DNA of 64,000 nucleotides. Source: Brucella gallinifaecis. Lineage in GTDB: Bacteria; Pseudomonadota; Alphaproteobacteria; Rhizobiales; Rhizobiaceae. The stretch spans positions 99,995-163,994 of the forward strand of contig NZ_ML636807.1 in assembly GCF_006476605.1 (NCBI RefSeq), in the 5' to 3' direction. Shown here piece by piece: positions 40,753 to 49,773 of this stretch. A program made the position numbers and the translations under genes. How positions within the stretch are numbered: position 1 is the first letter of the stretch; the number at the start of each line of letters is the position of its first letter. Below the pieces are notes generated by a model. It saw only the letters and a list, made by a program, of their open reading frames with translations. It was not told the origin of the DNA and searched no databases.

Positions 40753-42281
40753 TGGCATCGCCAATGATGGTAAAATCTGAGGTGACAGGCTCAAAACGGG
40801 TTGCGATAACGCTCTGTGTAATGGTTGCAACCCTTATGCAGGCGCTGGACTCCACCATTGCCAATGTCGCACTCCCCTATATGCAGGGTGCCCTGTCTGC
40901 TACAAGCACACAGGTCAACTGGGTTTTAACGTCCTATATTGTTGCTGCCGCCATTACCACACCGGCAACCGGCTGGCTGGAACAAAGGTTTGGTCGCCGG
41001 CAATTATTTATCATCTGCATCATTGGCTTTGTCTGTGCCTCGATGCTCTGCGGCACGGCGACCAGCCTGACAGAAATGGTCATGTTCCGGCTAATTCAGG
41101 GAATATTTGGTGCGCCGCTGGTTCCTCTGGCACAGGCAACCCTGCTCGATACTTATCCGCGCCGTATTCAGGGCCAAGCCATGGCCATGTTCGGCCTTGG
41201 GGTCATGCTCGGACCGATTCTCGGCCCGACACTGGGAGGCTGGCTCACTGAATATTACGATTGGCGCTGGGTTTTTTACGTCAATGTGCCGATTGGCGCC
41301 TTCGCCCTGTTTCTTGCTATAGGATCTCTTCCGAAGAAACCACCCAATCCCGATGCCCGGGTTGATGCTTTTGGCTTTGCTACACTTAGTCTTGCAATTG
41401 CCTCGCTCCAATTGTTTCTCGATCGCGGTCAGGAGCTCAACTGGTTTCAATCTGTTGAAATTCGTTTTGAATTTGGCCTGTTTGTTTTGGGCCTGTATCT
41501 CTTCATCGTGCATACGATGACAACACGCTCTCAAAGCTTTGTCGACCGCAAACTTTTCATAGATCGAAATTTCGTGGTATCGCAATTTCTTATCTTCGTG
41601 GTTGGCGCGGTACTGCTTGCAACGCTGGCAATGTTGAGTCCATATCTTCAGGAGCTGCTCGACTATCCCGTTTTGACTGCGGGAATCGTGCTTGCTCCAC
41701 GCGGCATTGGAACAATGGCTGCGATGATTCTGGTTGGTCGACTGATCGGCAAGGTCGATATTCGACTGCTCCTGAGCGCTGGCTTCCTGATGACCGCTTT
41801 CTCATTATGGGAAATGAGCATGTTTACGAAGGATGTATCAGAGGCCACTTTGATAAGAACGGGCATAGTTCAGGGATTCGGAATAGGCTTTGTCTTTGTT
41901 CCGATGTCTACGGTCGCCTTCGCCACTTTGCCGGATGCATTGCGAACCCAGGGCACTGCTTTTTATAATCTGGTTCGCAATATTGGTTCGAGCGTAGGTA
42001 TTTCTGTAATGAGCTTCTTGCTTGTAAGAAACGAGCAAATTATTCATTCTTCACTGGCTCAGCATATCTCACCTTACTCGCGTGCATTGCAGCAAGCAGG
42101 CAGCGCTGTGGATCTGTCCACCTTGCAAGGACGGGCAGAGATAAACAGTCTTGTCAGTGTGCAAGCAGAAGTCATTGCATATGCGGATTGCTTCTTGTTG
42201 ATGATGTATGCCAGCCTGGCCGCACTTCCATTGATATTGCTTTTAAAGACTGCACAAAACAGTTCATCAAAGACAGTCTGA
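40752..42281 (+). CDS. EmrB-type MFS multidrug transporter (DHA2)
   Basis: A 509-residue drug:H+ antiporter with about fourteen transmembrane helices. Motif D1-like LDSTIANVALPYMQG (about 31-45), motif A-like GRRQLFIICIIGF and motif C-like GLGVMLGPILGPTLGGWL are visible. The length suits the 14-TM DHA2 family that works with EmrA adaptors. It overlaps the adaptor gene by one base (TAATG). The substrate is unknown. Confidence 0.92.
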   Translation: MASPMMVKSEVTGSKRVAITLCVMVATLMQALDSTIANVALPYMQGALSATSTQVNWVLTSYIVAAAITTPATGWLEQRFGRRQLFIICIIGFVCASMLCGTATSLTEMVMFRLIQGIFGAPLVPLAQATLLDTYPRRIQGQAMAMFGLGVMLGPILGPTLGGWLTEYYDWRWVFYVNVPIGAFALFLAIGSLPKKPPNPDARVDAFGFATLSLAIASLQLFLDRGQELNWFQSVEIRFEFGLFVLGLYLFIVHTMTTRSQSFVDRKLFIDRNFVVSQFLIFVVGAVLLATLAMLSPYLQELLDYPVLTAGIVLAPRGIGTMAAMILVGRLIGKVDIRLLLSAGFLMTAFSLWEMSMFTKDVSEATLIRTGIVQGFGIGFVFVPMSTVAFATLPDALRTQGTAFYNLVRNIGSSVGISVMSFLLVRNEQIIHSSLAQHISPYSRALQQAGSAVDLSTLQGRAEINSLVSVQAEVIAYADCFLLMMYASLAALPLILLLKTAQNSSSKTV

Positions 42282-42507
42282 TTTCCTGAAACCAGCACAA
42301 TATTCATACGTCACTAATTTATCAGAATCAGAGGTATTACCTGAAAACGCTTGCGCCTGAACAAATCATGCGCAAGCTTTATAATATTTATACAAATATA
42401 TTTACAAATATAAATTATTAAATAATAGTTAAAAAAACAAGCATGATGATAATACTTATTAAGTAAATATAAATTATAAAAATCTAAATAAGAGATCCAT
42501 CATTAAA
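42282..42507. other. Very AT-rich leader of the autotransporter gene
   Basis: From about 42370 to 42505 the sequence is almost only A and T, with many TpA steps, in strong contrast to its neighbours. No gene is visible. It must contain the promoter of the HAF autotransporter. Confidence 0.7.
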
Positions 42508-44808
42508 ATGAAAACTCATAGTATAATTTTAAAATCATCAATATTATCTATGATTTGCACTTGTGCATGGGCTAATCAGCCTGTTCATGAGGCTTATGGC
42601 GCTTTTGGGGGAGCAAGAGCTGATGCGGTGAGCATATCAACAGACGGTAAAACCTTTGGCGTCAGGCGAATATCTCCTGGAATAGGCTATGATAAATCCT
42701 TCATAGTGACCCAGGATGGCATGGCCGACATTGGCTCTTTACTCGGCTCTGATCAGACCGCACTTCTGGCCGTGTCAGGAAATGGCATGGCCGCCATTGG
42801 TGACAGTACTTTTGGTTCAAGCCATACGCATGCTTTCTGGTGGTCACAAAATACCGGCATTCTGGATATTGGAACATTGGGCGGATCATCTTCTAATGCC
42901 AAAGCTGTTTCCGAAAATGGCAATATTGTTATTGGAGACAGTCAAATTTCCGGTGATGCAACCACCAATGTCTTTCGCTGGTCGCAAGAAGATGGAATCT
43001 CCAACATAGGAACGCTGGGCGGAATCTCGGCCTACTCCAATGCAATCTCCGCAGACGGCAGTACGATCGTCGGCTATAGCACGCTTGACAGTTTGGAGAC
43101 GCGAGCTTTCAGGTGGACGCAGGCAACCGGAATGACCAGCCTTGATACACTTGGCGGCCTGAACTCGACAGCGCGTGGTGTTTCAGCAGATGGCTCTGTC
43201 ATTGTGGGCGCCAGCGACACTACAGATAACAAACAGCATGCTTTCCGGTGGACACAGGCAACCGGCATGATTGATTTAAGCCCTTCAGGAAGTAGCTATA
43301 ACAGCATTGCCGATTTCGTTTCCAAAGATGGCAAAGTGGTCGTAGGCATCACAGATGTAGAAAGTGGTTTTACACAGGCTTTCCGCTGGACGGCTGAAAC
43401 GGGCATGATCAATCTGAGCTCGCTTGGTGGCGGCATGTCGAAGGCTCATGCCATAACGGATGACGGCAGCGCAGTCGTTGGCTTCAGTTATACAGATACA
43501 ATGCAAATGCGCGCCTTTCGCTGGACGGCCAATGAAGGGATGATGGATCTCGGTACAATCGGTGGAGAAAACGCGGTTGCATTGGATATTTCTGGCGATG
43601 GCACTGTCATTGCCGGAACAGCAGAAACAGCCGAAGGGGAGCTTCACGCAACGCTTTGGAAAATTCCCAAGACGGATCATCATGTCAATCCAAATCCTGA
43701 CCCAAATCCAAACCCCGACCCGGGCCCTGCCCCGGACCCAGACCCGGATTCAGCTACGAAACCGGGGAATGATATTGAAACCGGTTCAGGTGATGATTCA
43801 TCTGCCGCTCCCGGCAATCCTTCCCCTTCCCCTGCCCCTGATTCAGGTTTGACTAAGAACCCGCCAGCAACAAAGCCCGGCATCACGCCTGTCGCCATCG
43901 ACGTCAACCACACGCTCGCAACACTTTATCAAACGGCAGTCAGCAGTTTTTCCGCAATGGAAGGACAGCGCCTTACGCTTAACAAGCTGCAGAATGTTTG
44001 CGATGTGCGTGCTGCCGGCCAGACCTGCTATGCGCTGTTTACGGATTTCAGCGGTTTTGGCGATCAGAAAGACCTGTTGTCGGGTTTCACGCTGGGACAC
44101 GGCTTCACGGAAAATCTTTCAGCGGGTTTCACTTTTGCACATTCATTCTGGCGCAATATGCCGGAAGGTTTTGATACTGGCAGTGATAATTTCGGTGGCG
44201 GTATCTATGCGCAATGGACAGACAAGGCCGCAACGGGTGATTGGTATCTACGGGCCAGTCTGGCAGGAAATCGTTACGATACCGATATAACCCGCTCCCT
44301 GCTCCCATACACAGAAGCAGGCACCGGCGAAAGCCGTTTTCAGGGATGGGGCACAGCGCTGGAACTTGGCCGGACAGACAATCTGAGCTTTCAGAATTCC
44401 CGTTTCGGATATTATGGCGGTCTCAGTTACAGCCATGTCACCATGCAGGGATATACAGAAAGCAATGCGCTGTTCCCTTTCACATATAGCGATATGAAAT
44501 ATGAGCTGACAACGGCCTATGCGGGTGCGCATTACAGCATCCCGCTCAATGACAGGTTTCAATGGTCCGCCAATATGAAAATTGAACAGGATATTGCCGA
44601 TAAGACACCTCAATTCACTGCAAAGGCAGATTATATTGGTGTGGTTTCACTCGATTCTGAATTTTCTCATACACGTGGATCAGCATCGACAAGCCTGAGT
44701 TACCGGCTCAGCTATCAGGCCAATCTTGCACTGACGCCTTATTACATCCGCACTGCATCGCGCGAAAATGCTTTTGGTGCTCTGATCCGGCTTTCCGGCC
44801 AGTTCTGA
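42508..44808 (+). CDS. HAF-repeat autotransporter
   Basis: A 766-residue surface protein. A signal peptide (about 1-22, ends CAWA) is followed by a passenger of about seven degenerate 40-residue HAF repeats, each with an AFRW(T/S)Q..G(I/M)..L.TLGG core and a (A/S).DG..(I/V)VG step. A Pro/Asp-rich linker (about 393-450) leads to a C-terminal beta-barrel of roughly 290 residues that ends in Phe, as autotransporters do. HAF repeats resemble beta-propeller blades, so the passenger may be a propeller displayed on the surface. The AT-rich leader suggests silencing or foreign origin. The ligand is unknown. Confidence 0.9.
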   Translation: MKTHSIILKSSILSMICTCAWANQPVHEAYGAFGGARADAVSISTDGKTFGVRRISPGIGYDKSFIVTQDGMADIGSLLGSDQTALLAVSGNGMAAIGDSTFGSSHTHAFWWSQNTGILDIGTLGGSSSNAKAVSENGNIVIGDSQISGDATTNVFRWSQEDGISNIGTLGGISAYSNAISADGSTIVGYSTLDSLETRAFRWTQATGMTSLDTLGGLNSTARGVSADGSVIVGASDTTDNKQHAFRWTQATGMIDLSPSGSSYNSIADFVSKDGKVVVGITDVESGFTQAFRWTAETGMINLSSLGGGMSKAHAITDDGSAVVGFSYTDTMQMRAFRWTANEGMMDLGTIGGENAVALDISGDGTVIAGTAETAEGELHATLWKIPKTDHHVNPNPDPNPNPDPGPAPDPDPDSATKPGNDIETGSGDDSSAAPGNPSPSPAPDSGLTKNPPATKPGITPVAIDVNHTLATLYQTAVSSFSAMEGQRLTLNKLQNVCDVRAAGQTCYALFTDFSGFGDQKDLLSGFTLGHGFTENLSAGFTFAHSFWRNMPEGFDTGSDNFGGGIYAQWTDKAATGDWYLRASLAGNRYDTDITRSLLPYTEAGTGESRFQGWGTALELGRTDNLSFQNSRFGYYGGLSYSHVTMQGYTESNALFPFTYSDMKYELTTAYAGAHYSIPLNDRFQWSANMKIEQDIADKTPQFTAKADYIGVVSLDSEFSHTRGSASTSLSYRLSYQANLALTPYYIRTASRENAFGALIRLSGQF

Positions 44809-44824
44809 TTGCCCGACAGGAAAT

Positions 44825-44868
44825 AAATAAAGCCTCGCGGCAGAACATGCCGCGAGGCTTTTTATTTA
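44825..44868. terminator. Bidirectional terminator
   Basis: AAAGCCTCGCGGCA and TGCCGCGAGGCTTT form a perfect 14-bp stem around GAACA, with AT-rich arms continuing on both sides. It lies between the autotransporter (plus) and the monooxygenase (minus) stops. Confidence 0.92.
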
Positions 44869-44878
44869 TGGCTTCATG

Positions 44879-45901
44879 TTACCGCCAGCCAAGTTCCGGT
44901 GCGACATGTTTGAGGATCGCCTCAATCACATGAGCATTATATTCAACGCCAAGCTGGTTTGGCACGGTCAAAAGCAGCGTATCCGCTTCGGCAACCGCCT
45001 CATCCTGCGCAAGCTCCTTGATAAGAGCTTCTGGTTCGGCGGCATAGGAACGGCCAAAAATGGCGCGGGTATTCTCATCAATATAACCCACTGAATCCTG
45101 CTCCTTGCTGCCGCCACCAAAATAAGCCCGGTCGCGATCATCAACCAGCGCAAAGATGCTGCGACTTACCGAAACACGTGGTGTTCTGCTGTGCCCGGCT
45201 TCTTTCCATGCTTCACGATAGGCACGGATTTGTGCTGCCTGCTGAACATGGAACGGCTCACCCGTCTCATCATCCTTGAGTGTCGAGCTTTGCAGATTCA
45301 TACCAAGCTTTGCCGCCCAGCGTGCCGTTGCATTGGAGCCTGCGCCCCACCAGATGCGATCCCGAAGACCTTCGGAGTGCGGTTCAAGGCGCAACAGGCC
45401 GGGAGGGTTCGGGAACATCGGACGTGGGTTTGGTTGACCAAAACCCTGACCTTTGAGCGCTTCAAAGAACACCTCGCCATGTTTGCGGCCCATATCGGCA
45501 TCACTTGCACTCTCTTCCGGCGCATAACCAAAATAGCGCCAACCGTCGATCACCTGCTCAGGCGAGCCACGGCTAAGGCCAAGCTGCAAGCGGCCTTTCG
45601 AGATAAGATCAGCAGCACCGGCATCTTCCACCATGTAAAGCGGGTTTTCGTAGCGCATGTCGATAACGGCTGTACCGATCTCGATCTTGCTGGTTTTTGC
45701 ACCCACGGCTGCAAGCAACGGAAAAGGCGAAGCAAGCTGACGTGCAAAATGGTGCACGCGGAAATAAGCACCATCTGCCCCCAGTTCTTCAGCCGCAACA
45801 GCCAGATCGATCGATTGCAAAAGTGCATCGCTCGCTGAACGGGTGCCCGATTGCGGTGAAGGGGACCAGTGGCCGAATGAAAGAAAACCTATTTTTTTCA
45901 T
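44879..45901 (-). CDS. Luciferase-like flavin monooxygenase (LLM class)
   Basis: A 340-residue TIM-barrel flavoprotein of the bacterial-luciferase family: ADGAYFRVHHFARQLASPFPL (short form near residues 41-60), RLQLGLSRGSPEQVI (about 110-124) and WWGAGSNATARWAAKLGMNL. Such enzymes use reduced flavin and oxygen to oxidise diverse substrates. Two ATGs follow a GAGGAAT; the second, 45901, has the better spacing. It stands alone, converging on the autotransporter gene. No substrate can be proposed. Confidence 0.87.
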   Translation of the reverse strand: MKKIGFLSFGHWSPSPQSGTRSASDALLQSIDLAVAAEELGADGAYFRVHHFARQLASPFPLLAAVGAKTSKIEIGTAVIDMRYENPLYMVEDAGAADLISKGRLQLGLSRGSPEQVIDGWRYFGYAPEESASDADMGRKHGEVFFEALKGQGFGQPNPRPMFPNPPGLLRLEPHSEGLRDRIWWGAGSNATARWAAKLGMNLQSSTLKDDETGEPFHVQQAAQIRAYREAWKEAGHSRTPRVSVSRSIFALVDDRDRAYFGGGSKEQDSVGYIDENTRAIFGRSYAAEPEALIKELAQDEAVAEADTLLLTVPNQLGVEYNAHVIEAILKHVAPELGWR

Positions 45902-46194
45902 AATCATATTCCTCGGGTGCCTGTCCTGCGATTGCAAAGGCACTTTTCAAGAGTTCTCGCAGAATATGGTCTTGTATGATAGCCACGGAAAGCCCCCTGA
46001 ACACTGTGTTCATGAAACAGAATATAACGGCATATCAAAACAGGTTATGTGGACACGTTGACAGTCCAAACGGACCCGATTAAGCCTTGTTATCAGGCGG
46101 ATAAACCTTCAATTTCGGACAGTGCGACATTGAACAAAGGGTGTAGGCCGACAAATGCCTTCACGGGCAAAGCACCGATACAGGGGAGATTTTC

Positions 46195-47148
46195 ATGCGT
46201 TCCATGCTTCTGGCCTTGCTGGCCGCAACAGCCATAGCCACAACGGCTCAGGCTAAGGATGTAACTGTTGCCGTCACGGCTATTGTTGAACATCCGGCAC
46301 TTGATGCTGCACGCGACGGCGTCAAGGATGCACTGGCTGATGCCGGTTTCAAGGAAGGTGAAAACCTCACTTTCATCTATCAGTCAGCACAGGGCAATCC
46401 GGCAACTGCCGCCCAGATCGCACGTCAGTTCGTCGGTGATGGCCCGGATGTAATTGTTCCGATCTCCACGCCTTCCGCACAGGCTGTTGTGTCGGCAACA
46501 CGTGATATTCCGATTGTTTTCACCGCTGTTTCTGACCCGGTTGGCGCACAGCTTGTCAAGGATATGGCAAAGCCGGGCGGCAACGTCACGGGCCTTTCCG
46601 ATATGTCGCCGGTTGTTGAGCATATCAAGCTCATCAAGGAAGTAATGCCGAATATCAAAAAGCTCGGCTATCTCTATAATTCCGGTGAAACAAATTCGGT
46701 TTCGCTACTGGAAGCACTCAAAGCTGCCGCCGCTGCTGAAAACATCGAAATCGTTGAATCGGCTGCCACCAAGTCGGCAGAAGTTCAGGGTGCTGCACGT
46801 GCTCTTATTGGCCGCGCAGATGCAATGTATGTGCCCACCGACAACACCATTGTTTCAGCGCTTGAAAGTGCAGTCGGCGTTGCAGAAGAAAGCAAGCTGC
46901 CACTTTTTACGGCTGACACAGACTCGGTAAAGCGCGGAGCACTCGCAGCTCTTGGCTTCAACTATTACGATGTCGGTAAACAGACCGGAGAAAAGGTCGT
47001 TGCAATTCTCAAGGGCGAAAAGCCGGGCGATATTCCTGTCGAAATCGCCAAGGGCACTGATCTTGTGATCAATCTTGGTGCAGCCAAAAAGATGGGCGTT
47101 GAATTTCCACAGGCTGTAATCGACCGCGCAACCAGCAAGATCGACTGA
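46195..47148 (+). CDS. ABC substrate-binding protein (TrpX-like, PF04392 type)
   Basis: A 317-residue periplasmic protein with a signal peptide (about 1-20, ends AQA). The pattern VTAIVEHPALDAARDGVKDAL (shortened here to the first 20 residues or fewer in meaning) and YNSGETNSVSLLEAL fits the family whose studied members bind tryptophan or other aromatic amino acids. A GGGGAG ribosome-binding site precedes the ATG. A strong terminator follows, so the downstream oxidase and ABC membrane genes are at least partly separate units. The ligand is by family analogy only. Confidence 0.88.
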   Translation: MRSMLLALLAATAIATTAQAKDVTVAVTAIVEHPALDAARDGVKDALADAGFKEGENLTFIYQSAQGNPATAAQIARQFVGDGPDVIVPISTPSAQAVVSATRDIPIVFTAVSDPVGAQLVKDMAKPGGNVTGLSDMSPVVEHIKLIKEVMPNIKKLGYLYNSGETNSVSLLEALKAAAAAENIEIVESAATKSAEVQGAARALIGRADAMYVPTDNTIVSALESAVGVAEESKLPLFTADTDSVKRGALAALGFNYYDVGKQTGEKVVAILKGEKPGDIPVEIAKGTDLVINLGAAKKMGVEFPQAVIDRATSKID

Positions 47149-47164
47149 TTGCAATTTTCATCAT

Positions 47165-47201
47165 AAAGAAAAGGGCGGGACTATTTCCCGCCCTTTTCTT
47201 T
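47165..47201 (+). terminator. Terminator after the substrate-binding protein gene
   Basis: AAAGAAAAGGGCGGGA and TCCCGCCCTTTTCTTT are perfect complements around CTATT, followed by T. It begins 17 bases after the stop codon. In such ABC operons this placement gives excess binding protein over the membrane parts. Confidence 0.92.
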
Positions 47202-47232
47202 TGAATATTTTCATGTCTGTCGAGTTTTAAAA

Positions 47233-48552
47233 ATGCCTGCAATCCGCATCCTTCCAGCCGATGACAACGCCAATGGCTGGAGCAAAATTCTTGGCCCTCG
47301 TATCCCGAATACAGCACTCGAAGGCAATATCAAAGCCGACTGGATTGTACTTGGGGCCGGATTTGCGGGTGTTGCTGCCGCTCGAAGACTGGCCGAAAAC
47401 CGCCCGAATGAACAGATTGCATTGATTGATGCACAAGAAGTCGGAAAAGGCACATCAGGACGCGCCGCAGGCTTTGCTATCGATCTGCCGCATAATGTCA
47501 GCTCATCCACGGAAGAGCTGGCAAAATCGCAGAGTTACCGCGCCTTGGCACGTGCAGCCATCAATCATCTGAAACAGCAGATTGATCGGCACAGCATCGA
47601 CTGCGACTGGCGGCAGGATGGAAAGTTTCACGCAGCCGTTTCCGATCAGGGCATGCGCGAGGTGCTTGAGCCAACAGTTAAAGAACTGGAGCGCCTTAAA
47701 GAACCCTTTGACTGGCTCGAAGGCGATGCTTTGGCAAAACGGCTCGGTACAAGCCATTTCAAGGCAGCGATTTTCACCTATGGCACATCTTTGCTCAATC
47801 CGGCAGCACTGGTGCGCGGGCTTGCTGATAATCTGCCTGACAATGTTACGCTTTTTGAAAATTCGGCTGTCACCAAAATCGACTATGGTGATCGCATTCT
47901 CATAACAACGGCCAAGGGCAGTATTCAGGCACCGGCCATGATCCTGACGGTCAATGGCTTTGGTGAGCAATTCGGCTTTTTCAGACGAAAGCTTTTAAAT
48001 TTTGCAGCCCATGCAAGCCTCAGCCGCAAGCTTGACGATGATGAATATAAGGCCATTGGCGAAGTTGCTCCCTGGGGCCTGACCCCTGCCAATTCCTTTG
48101 CAGGCATCACCATGCGCCTTACATCGGACCGGCGTATTCTGGTGCGGCAGAATGTGCATTTCTGCCCGTCCCTGCGTCAGTCGGACAGGCAGCGTGCAAC
48201 AATCAGACAGGAACACAAACGCCTGTTTGATGAACGTTTCCCGATGCTGGCAAATGTGGATATGGAGCATACATGGACAGGTTTTATCTGCCTGTCGCGC
48301 AATGGAGCACCGGGTTTTGGGCAGATTGCGAACAATGTCTTCACATCACTGTGCCAGAATGGTGTCGGAATCACCAAGGGAACCATTGGCGGTATTCTTG
48401 CAGCCGATATGGCCTGCGACATCGACAATCCCCTGATCGATGACATGTTGAAACTTGGTTCCCCCAATGAATTGCCGCCACGCCCATTCCTTGATATCGG
48501 CGTGCGTGCGCGTTTTGCATGGGAATTATGGCGTGCTCGTGGAGAAGTTTGA
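47233..48552 (+). CDS. FAD-dependent amine/amino-acid oxidoreductase (DAO family)
   Basis: A 439-residue flavoprotein with the dinucleotide-binding motif VLGAGFAGVAAARRLAE near residue 38, GKGTSGRAAGFAIDL (about 75-89) of the DAO/PuuB type, and a C-terminal FAD segment CQNGVGITKGTIGG. Enzymes of this kind oxidise amines, gamma-glutamyl-putrescine or N-methyl amino acids. It sits between the binding-protein gene and the permease/ATPase genes of an ABC system, all on the plus strand, which suggests that it acts on the imported compound. Confidence 0.87.
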   Translation: MPAIRILPADDNANGWSKILGPRIPNTALEGNIKADWIVLGAGFAGVAAARRLAENRPNEQIALIDAQEVGKGTSGRAAGFAIDLPHNVSSSTEELAKSQSYRALARAAINHLKQQIDRHSIDCDWRQDGKFHAAVSDQGMREVLEPTVKELERLKEPFDWLEGDALAKRLGTSHFKAAIFTYGTSLLNPAALVRGLADNLPDNVTLFENSAVTKIDYGDRILITTAKGSIQAPAMILTVNGFGEQFGFFRRKLLNFAAHASLSRKLDDDEYKAIGEVAPWGLTPANSFAGITMRLTSDRRILVRQNVHFCPSLRQSDRQRATIRQEHKRLFDERFPMLANVDMEHTWTGFICLSRNGAPGFGQIANNVFTSLCQNGVGITKGTIGGILAADMACDIDNPLIDDMLKLGSPNELPPRPFLDIGVRARFAWELWRARGEV

Positions 48553-48888
48553 ACCTGAACAAGCGGCTCAAATGTTGTATCAAGCCCACAGAACGCGGCT
48601 TTTTGGCGCTTTTTCATTGATAATGCTTGCGTGTTGAAACTTTTGAGTTGTATCGGCAAAGATAACTGGCCAGAACAATCGCAATCAATGCAGTTGCGCA
48701 TGAAACACCGGGGAATGGTTTCGCAAGGTCAAAACCTGCGAAGCGAACTCAAATCAAAACCGGTCGTGATTGAAACAGGCCTTTCAGATATAAGCGGCAA
48801 ATGCTGCAATGTTTGAAAGGCGATGAATGATGTTTGCCGCAAGGCTGGATTCATGTTTCATTCGCGGCAAAGAACAAGGAATCTCAAT
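48553..48888. other. Leader upstream of the ABC permease gene
   Basis: A 336-base region without an independent gene. Its last 110 bases carry the candidate structured RNA described at 48779-48891. The frame of the permease is open from 48823, so part of the region may be coding if that earlier ATG is used. Confidence 0.6.
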
Positions 48889-48891
48889 GTG
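48779..48891 (+). promoter_or_regulatory. Candidate RNA switch: interleaved and alternative stems before the permease start
   Basis: GCCTTTCA (48779-48786) can pair with TGAAAGGC (48814-48821), which contains the AAAGG in front of ATG 48823. GCGGCAAA occurs at 48794-48801 and again at 48864-48871, five bases before the AAGGA that precedes GTG 48889. Its complement TTTGCCGC (48833-48840) can pair with either copy but not both. Pairing with the first copy would interleave with the first stem (pseudoknot); pairing with the second makes a hairpin next to the ribosome-binding site. All segments are exact 8-mers. Regulation is an inference. Confidence 0.5.
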
Positions 48892-49773
48892 AGTCAGATC
48901 GCCTTCTGGGGTGCGGTCGAATTGGGCCTCGTCTTCTCATTTGTCGCCATTGGTGTCTATCTGGCTTTCCGCGTGCTCGATTTCCCCGATCTGACCGTGG
49001 ATGGCTCTTTCCCGCTTGGTGCGGCTGTTACCGGCGTTCTGATTATTGCAGGCTGGAATCCATGGCTTTCCGCCGGTATTGCGATGATCGCCGGCTCGCT
49101 TGCCGGCCTTGTTACGGCAACACTGAATGTACGCTTCAAGATTCTCAATCTTCTGGCCTCGATTCTGACGATGATCGCGCTGTTTTCAGTCAATCTGCGC
49201 ATTATGGGCCGTCCGAATATCGCATTGATCAATCAGGAGACGATGCTGTCGCCGTTTTTCGGCCATGGCATTCCTGAATATTATGTGCGTCCGGCTTTCC
49301 TTTTTGTGCTGGTGGCAATCACGGTTTTCCTCGTCTGGCGCTTTCTTGAAAGCGACATGGGGCTTGCCATGCGTGCAACCGGCGCCAATCCTAAAATGGC
49401 GCGGGCACAAGGTGTTCGCACTGACCGTCAGATTTATCTCGGCATGGCGCTTTCCAATGCGCTTGTGGCGCTTGGTGGTTCGCTTTTTGCCCAGACCAAT
49501 GGTTTTGCAGATGTGACTTCCGGCGTGGGCACCATTGTGGTTGGCCTTGCCGCCGTGATCATTGGTGAAACATTGCTGCGCTCACGTCTGATTCTTGTCA
49601 TCCTGATTGGCTGTGTGCTTGGTTCGATCATCTACCGCATCGCCATCCAGCTGGCACTTTCCAATGGCAGCATTGTCGGCCTTCAGGCGTCAGATCTCAA
49701 CATTGCAACGGCACTTCTGGTCACCTTCGCGCTGATATTGCCGCGTCTGCGTCGCGGAGGAGCATCATCATGA
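48889..49773 (+). CDS. ABC transporter permease (TrpY-like)
   Basis: A 294-residue BPD_transp_2-type inner-membrane permease with about eight to nine hydrophobic segments, LDFPDLTVDGSFPLGAAV near the N-terminus and the cytoplasmic coupling region RATGANPKMARAQGV (about 165-180). This branch works with PF04392-type binding proteins. GTG at 48889 with AAGGA eight bases upstream is preferred; an in-frame ATG at 48823 with AAAGG would add 22 polar residues. It overlaps the ATPase gene by four bases. Confidence 0.88.
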   Translation: MSQIAFWGAVELGLVFSFVAIGVYLAFRVLDFPDLTVDGSFPLGAAVTGVLIIAGWNPWLSAGIAMIAGSLAGLVTATLNVRFKILNLLASILTMIALFSVNLRIMGRPNIALINQETMLSPFFGHGIPEYYVRPAFLFVLVAITVFLVWRFLESDMGLAMRATGANPKMARAQGVRTDRQIYLGMALSNALVALGGSLFAQTNGFADVTSGVGTIVVGLAAVIIGETLLRSRLILVILIGCVLGSIIYRIAIQLALSNGSIVGLQASDLNIATALLVTFALILPRLRRGGASS

